12,881 nt of DNA from an uncultured Caryophanales bacterium (GTDB lineage Bacteria; Bacillota_I; Bacilli_A; RF39; UBA660), in the NCBI GenBank assembly GCA_946402785.1, contig CAMIXP010000027.1:1-12881 (forward strand), in the 5' to 3' direction. This document shows, in pieces, positions 11,404 to 12,881 of the stretch (positions are counted from its first letter, which is position 1; each line of letters begins with the position of its first letter). The position numbers and the translations under genes are program-made. Under the pieces are notes generated by a model. That model was not told the origin of the DNA, did no database searches, and worked only from the letters and a program-made list of their open reading frames with translations.

Positions 11404-12174
11404 ATGAAAAAGATATTATTGATTGGATGTCTTGTTGTCGTTATCTTAGGTGTTATTATATGTTTATTATTATTTCATAAAGGAAAAGAATATTATATTA
11501 CCGATCATGAACATTTATATGATGCGGCAGTTGCGTATTTAATAGAAAATGATACGAATCCGGAAAAGAATCGTGATCGATATAAAATGTTTGCAGAATA
11601 TGAAGGATTTGGAATTACAGAAGACAATGAATATCGTTATGCTTATTTGTGGATTTCAGAATCATCTTATTACGTAAAGAATAATCAACTTATTAGTGGC
11701 TCTGGAAGTTCTATGCCTTATAAATTTACATTTCTAAAGGATGAAGTAAAAGTTGTTTGCTATGAAATACCGATGGATGGTAGTGAGTATGTTCCTTCTA
11801 TTCGAAAAATGTTTCCTAAAAACATCGCAAAAAAAGTTTTAAAATACCAATATCAGGACGATCGATTAATGGAAGAAGTAAAAGAGTATTATTCGGATTT
11901 AGAAGATCCAACTATTTATTTTACGATTGGAGATTCTTATACCTTTGATGGAGAAATCTATGAGGCTGGAAAAGATTATATTTTAGTAAAAGTACTAGAA
12001 GATTCTGATTTATTTCATGTATCTGATAAAGTAAAAGTTGCAATCAAAAGACCAACGAGTGGTGTTGCGGATTTCTATGTTCCAGGGAATCGAGTAAGAA
12101 TTTATTTTAATGGAAATATTAATGAATCCGATCCTATGCAAATAGGGGCAGATAAAGTAGAATTAATATCATAA
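11404..12174 (+). CDS. Membrane-anchored protein with C-terminal DUF3221-like domain, 256 aa
   Basis: An N-terminal hydrophobic helix (about 4-24) after MKK anchors an extracytoplasmic protein. The Cys at position 9 sits too early in the hydrophobic stretch to be a lipobox. Residues 30-165 form a domain with YRYAYLWISESSYYVKN (77-93), SGSGSSMPYKFTF (98-110) and VCYEIPMDGSEYVPSIRKMFP (118-138). Similar segments occur in other Firmicutes surface or sensor proteins, by memory only. Residues 172-256 resemble the DUF3221 (YobA-like) OB-fold: FDGEIYEAGKDYILVKVLED, then KVKVAIKR, GNRVRIYFNGNINESDP (228-244). No catalytic residues are evident. The cytidine deaminase gene follows after 14 nt, so the two form one operon. 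Function is unknown; a surface-binding or sensing role is inference. Confidence 0.75.
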   Translation: MKKILLIGCLVVVILGVIICLLLFHKGKEYYITDHEHLYDAAVAYLIENDTNPEKNRDRYKMFAEYEGFGITEDNEYRYAYLWISESSYYVKNNQLISGSGSSMPYKFTFLKDEVKVVCYEIPMDGSEYVPSIRKMFPKNIAKKVLKYQYQDDRLMEEVKEYYSDLEDPTIYFTIGDSYTFDGEIYEAGKDYILVKVLEDSDLFHVSDKVKVAIKRPTSGVADFYVPGNRVRIYFNGNINESDPMQIGADKVELIS

Positions 12175-12188
12175 GTGAGGAGATTGTT

Positions 12189-12572
12189 ATGGATCAAGAC
12201 TTTGAAACCTTATACAAAAAAGCTTCTGAATTAACAGGAGTGAAAGAATTAAATAAAAGCGTTTCTTATGCACATGTTGGATGTGCTTTAATGACTGACC
12301 AAGGAAATATTTATACAGGTATTTGTATTGATGCTCCTTGTGGAATTGGTTTTTGTGCAGAACATGCTGCAATTGCTGAAATGTTAAAAAATAATGAGTC
12401 AAAAATTGCAAAGATTATTGCAGTTGGTAAAACCGGAATTCTACCACCATGTGGTAGATGTCGTGAACTAATCAAACTTGTTAACTCTGATAATATGAAA
12501 ACACAAGTGATGATTGCAAAGGATACAATTGTTACTTTAGAAGAGTTACTTCCAAATGCTTGGATTGCATGA
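12189..12572 (+). CDS. Cytidine deaminase-family zinc enzyme, 127 aa
   Basis: Small cytosolic deaminase of the CDA fold. Zinc and catalytic motifs are complete: CAEHAAI (56-62; ligand C56, proton shuttle E58) and PPCGRCREL (86-94; ligands C88 and C91). The early SYAHVGCALMTDQGNIYTG (26-44) and NAPC-like IDAPCGIGFC contribute the substrate pocket. Length fits homotetrameric cytidine deaminases and blasticidin-S deaminase-like members. The PPCGRCRE form together with C56-A-E leaves both options open, so no gene symbol is given. The likely reaction is hydrolytic deamination of (deoxy)cytidine or an analogue. GTGAGGAGAT (about 12175-12184) is a good ribosome binding site. The stop is TGA, the only TGA stop in the window; reading it as Trp would add only a few residues before a TAG. 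Confidence 0.88.
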   Translation: MDQDFETLYKKASELTGVKELNKSVSYAHVGCALMTDQGNIYTGICIDAPCGIGFCAEHAAIAEMLKNNESKIAKIIAVGKTGILPPCGRCRELIKLVNSDNMKTQVMIAKDTIVTLEELLPNAWIA

Positions 12573-12586
12573 TATAAAACGAGAAT

Positions 12587-12609
12587 AGAGTAGAAAAATC
12601 TACTCTTTT
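12587..12609 (+). terminator. Intrinsic terminator after the deaminase gene
   Basis: AGAGTAGA (12587-12594) pairs perfectly with TCTACTCT (12599-12606) around AAAA. The T-tract is short (12606-12609), so termination may be leaky. Confidence 0.75.
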
Positions 12610-12610
12610 A

Positions 12611-12619
12611 TGTTATAAT
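12611..12619 (+). promoter_or_regulatory. Extended -10 promoter (TGTTATAAT)
   Basis: A perfect TG-N-TATAAT lies 1 nt after the terminator T-tract and 26 nt before the ATG at 12645. No -35 is visible. Confidence 0.72.
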
Positions 12620-12644
12620 ATCTAGTCGTTAGGAAGCGATATTC

Positions 12645-12881
12645 ATGAAATATGATGTTTCTCGAGAAAAAGAAAAATTGATTCAAGTAAATGAAAAATT
12701 GGTTCATTATTTGAGAAAATATCCAAAAACGAAATTATCTCTTACGGCTATTGGGAATTCTATTAGTGATGGATTCTCTATGGCAGAACCAGGAAGACTA
12801 TTATTAGATAGAAATCTTGGATTAATTGATTTTGGAAAACAAAATGGTTTAGATGTTGAGACTTATCAATTATCTCGTAGT
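12645..12881 (+). CDS. SGNH/GDSL-like hydrolase, N-terminal fragment (3' end outside window)
   Basis: The frame runs from ATG at 12645 to the window edge (79 codons) without a stop. AGGAAG at 12631-12636 is the ribosome binding site. A charged N-terminal helix (about 5-25) is followed by KLSLTAIGNSISDGFSM (about 30-46). The strand plus GNSISDG corresponds to block I of SGNH/GDSL hydrolases, where GDS is usual and Asn replaces Asp here; Ser39 would be the nucleophile. The remaining blocks (Gly, Asn and the D-x-x-H dyad) lie beyond the window, so the assignment rests on one motif. There is no signal peptide, so it is probably cytosolic. Substrate is unknown. Confidence 0.65.
   Translation, partial: MKYDVSREKEKLIQVNEKLVHYLRKYPKTKLSLTAIGNSISDGFSMAEPGRLLLDRNLGLIDFGKQNGLDVETYQLSRS

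Noticed and set aside
12570..12593. TGA read as Trp (code 4), extending the deaminase to the TAG at 12591-12593
   Set aside because: No gene here uses in-frame TGA, TGG encodes Trp throughout, and the deaminase ends at the expected place.

Overview
The window looks like chromosomal DNA of a low-GC, monoderm, Firmicutes/Bacilli-type bacterium. The reasons are very AT-rich DNA with A/T-ending codons, AGGAGG-type ribosome binding sites, extended -10 promoters, U-tailed intrinsic terminators and several lipobox lipoproteins. Every gene lies on the + strand. TGG encodes Trp throughout and no reading frame needs TGA as a sense codon, so the code is standard (15 of 16 visible stops are TAA or TAG). 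An uncultured gut Bacilli lineage such as RF39 would fit, but that is an impression and cannot be shown from the sequence. No tRNA, rRNA, transposase, integrase, CRISPR array or phage gene was seen.

Layout: (1) 1-266, the tail of an unrecognised gene with a terminator. (2) 320-2033, a three-gene unit: conserved hypothetical, MazG-like NTP pyrophosphatase, unknown 191-aa protein. (3) 2106-2810, a thioredoxin-fold CPWC lipoprotein on its own promoter. (4) 2920-3456, an unknown acidic protein behind the best consensus promoter in the window. (5) 3504-5211, a Cys-containing lipoprotein and a multi-pass DUF218 membrane protein. (6) 5293-9139, a tight four-gene operon: an ABC-exporter-like protein whose nucleotide-binding motifs are nearly all destroyed, a TrbC/VirB2-like membrane module fused to an NlpC/P60-type cell-wall hydrolase domain, a single-pass exported protein, and a Nudix hydrolase. 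(7) 9203-10054, an unrecognised lipoprotein. (8) 10142-11239, a second TrbC/VirB2-like module, this time fused to a phosphodiester glycosidase domain. (9) 11240-11403, a gene-free stretch with an orphan hairpin and terminator. (10) 11404-12572, a membrane-anchored DUF3221-like protein and a cytidine deaminase. (11) From 12645 to the end, the start of an SGNH/GDSL-like hydrolase.

Two themes recur. One is the cell surface: three lipoproteins, two TrbC-module ectoenzymes, two single-pass anchored proteins, a DUF218 protein and a pseudo-ABC exporter. The other is nucleotide metabolism and sanitation: the MazG-like protein, Nudix and cytidine deaminase. The most novel-looking material is the pair of two-helix membrane modules of identical spacing that carry unrelated extracellular enzymes, together with the ATPase-dead ABC transporter encoded directly before one of them.

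Transcription is organised very compactly. Most units end in a hairpin that contains or abuts the stop codon. Within tens of bases follows an extended -10 (usually TGNTATAAT) and a very short leader, with the -10 ending only about 19-36 nt before the start codon.
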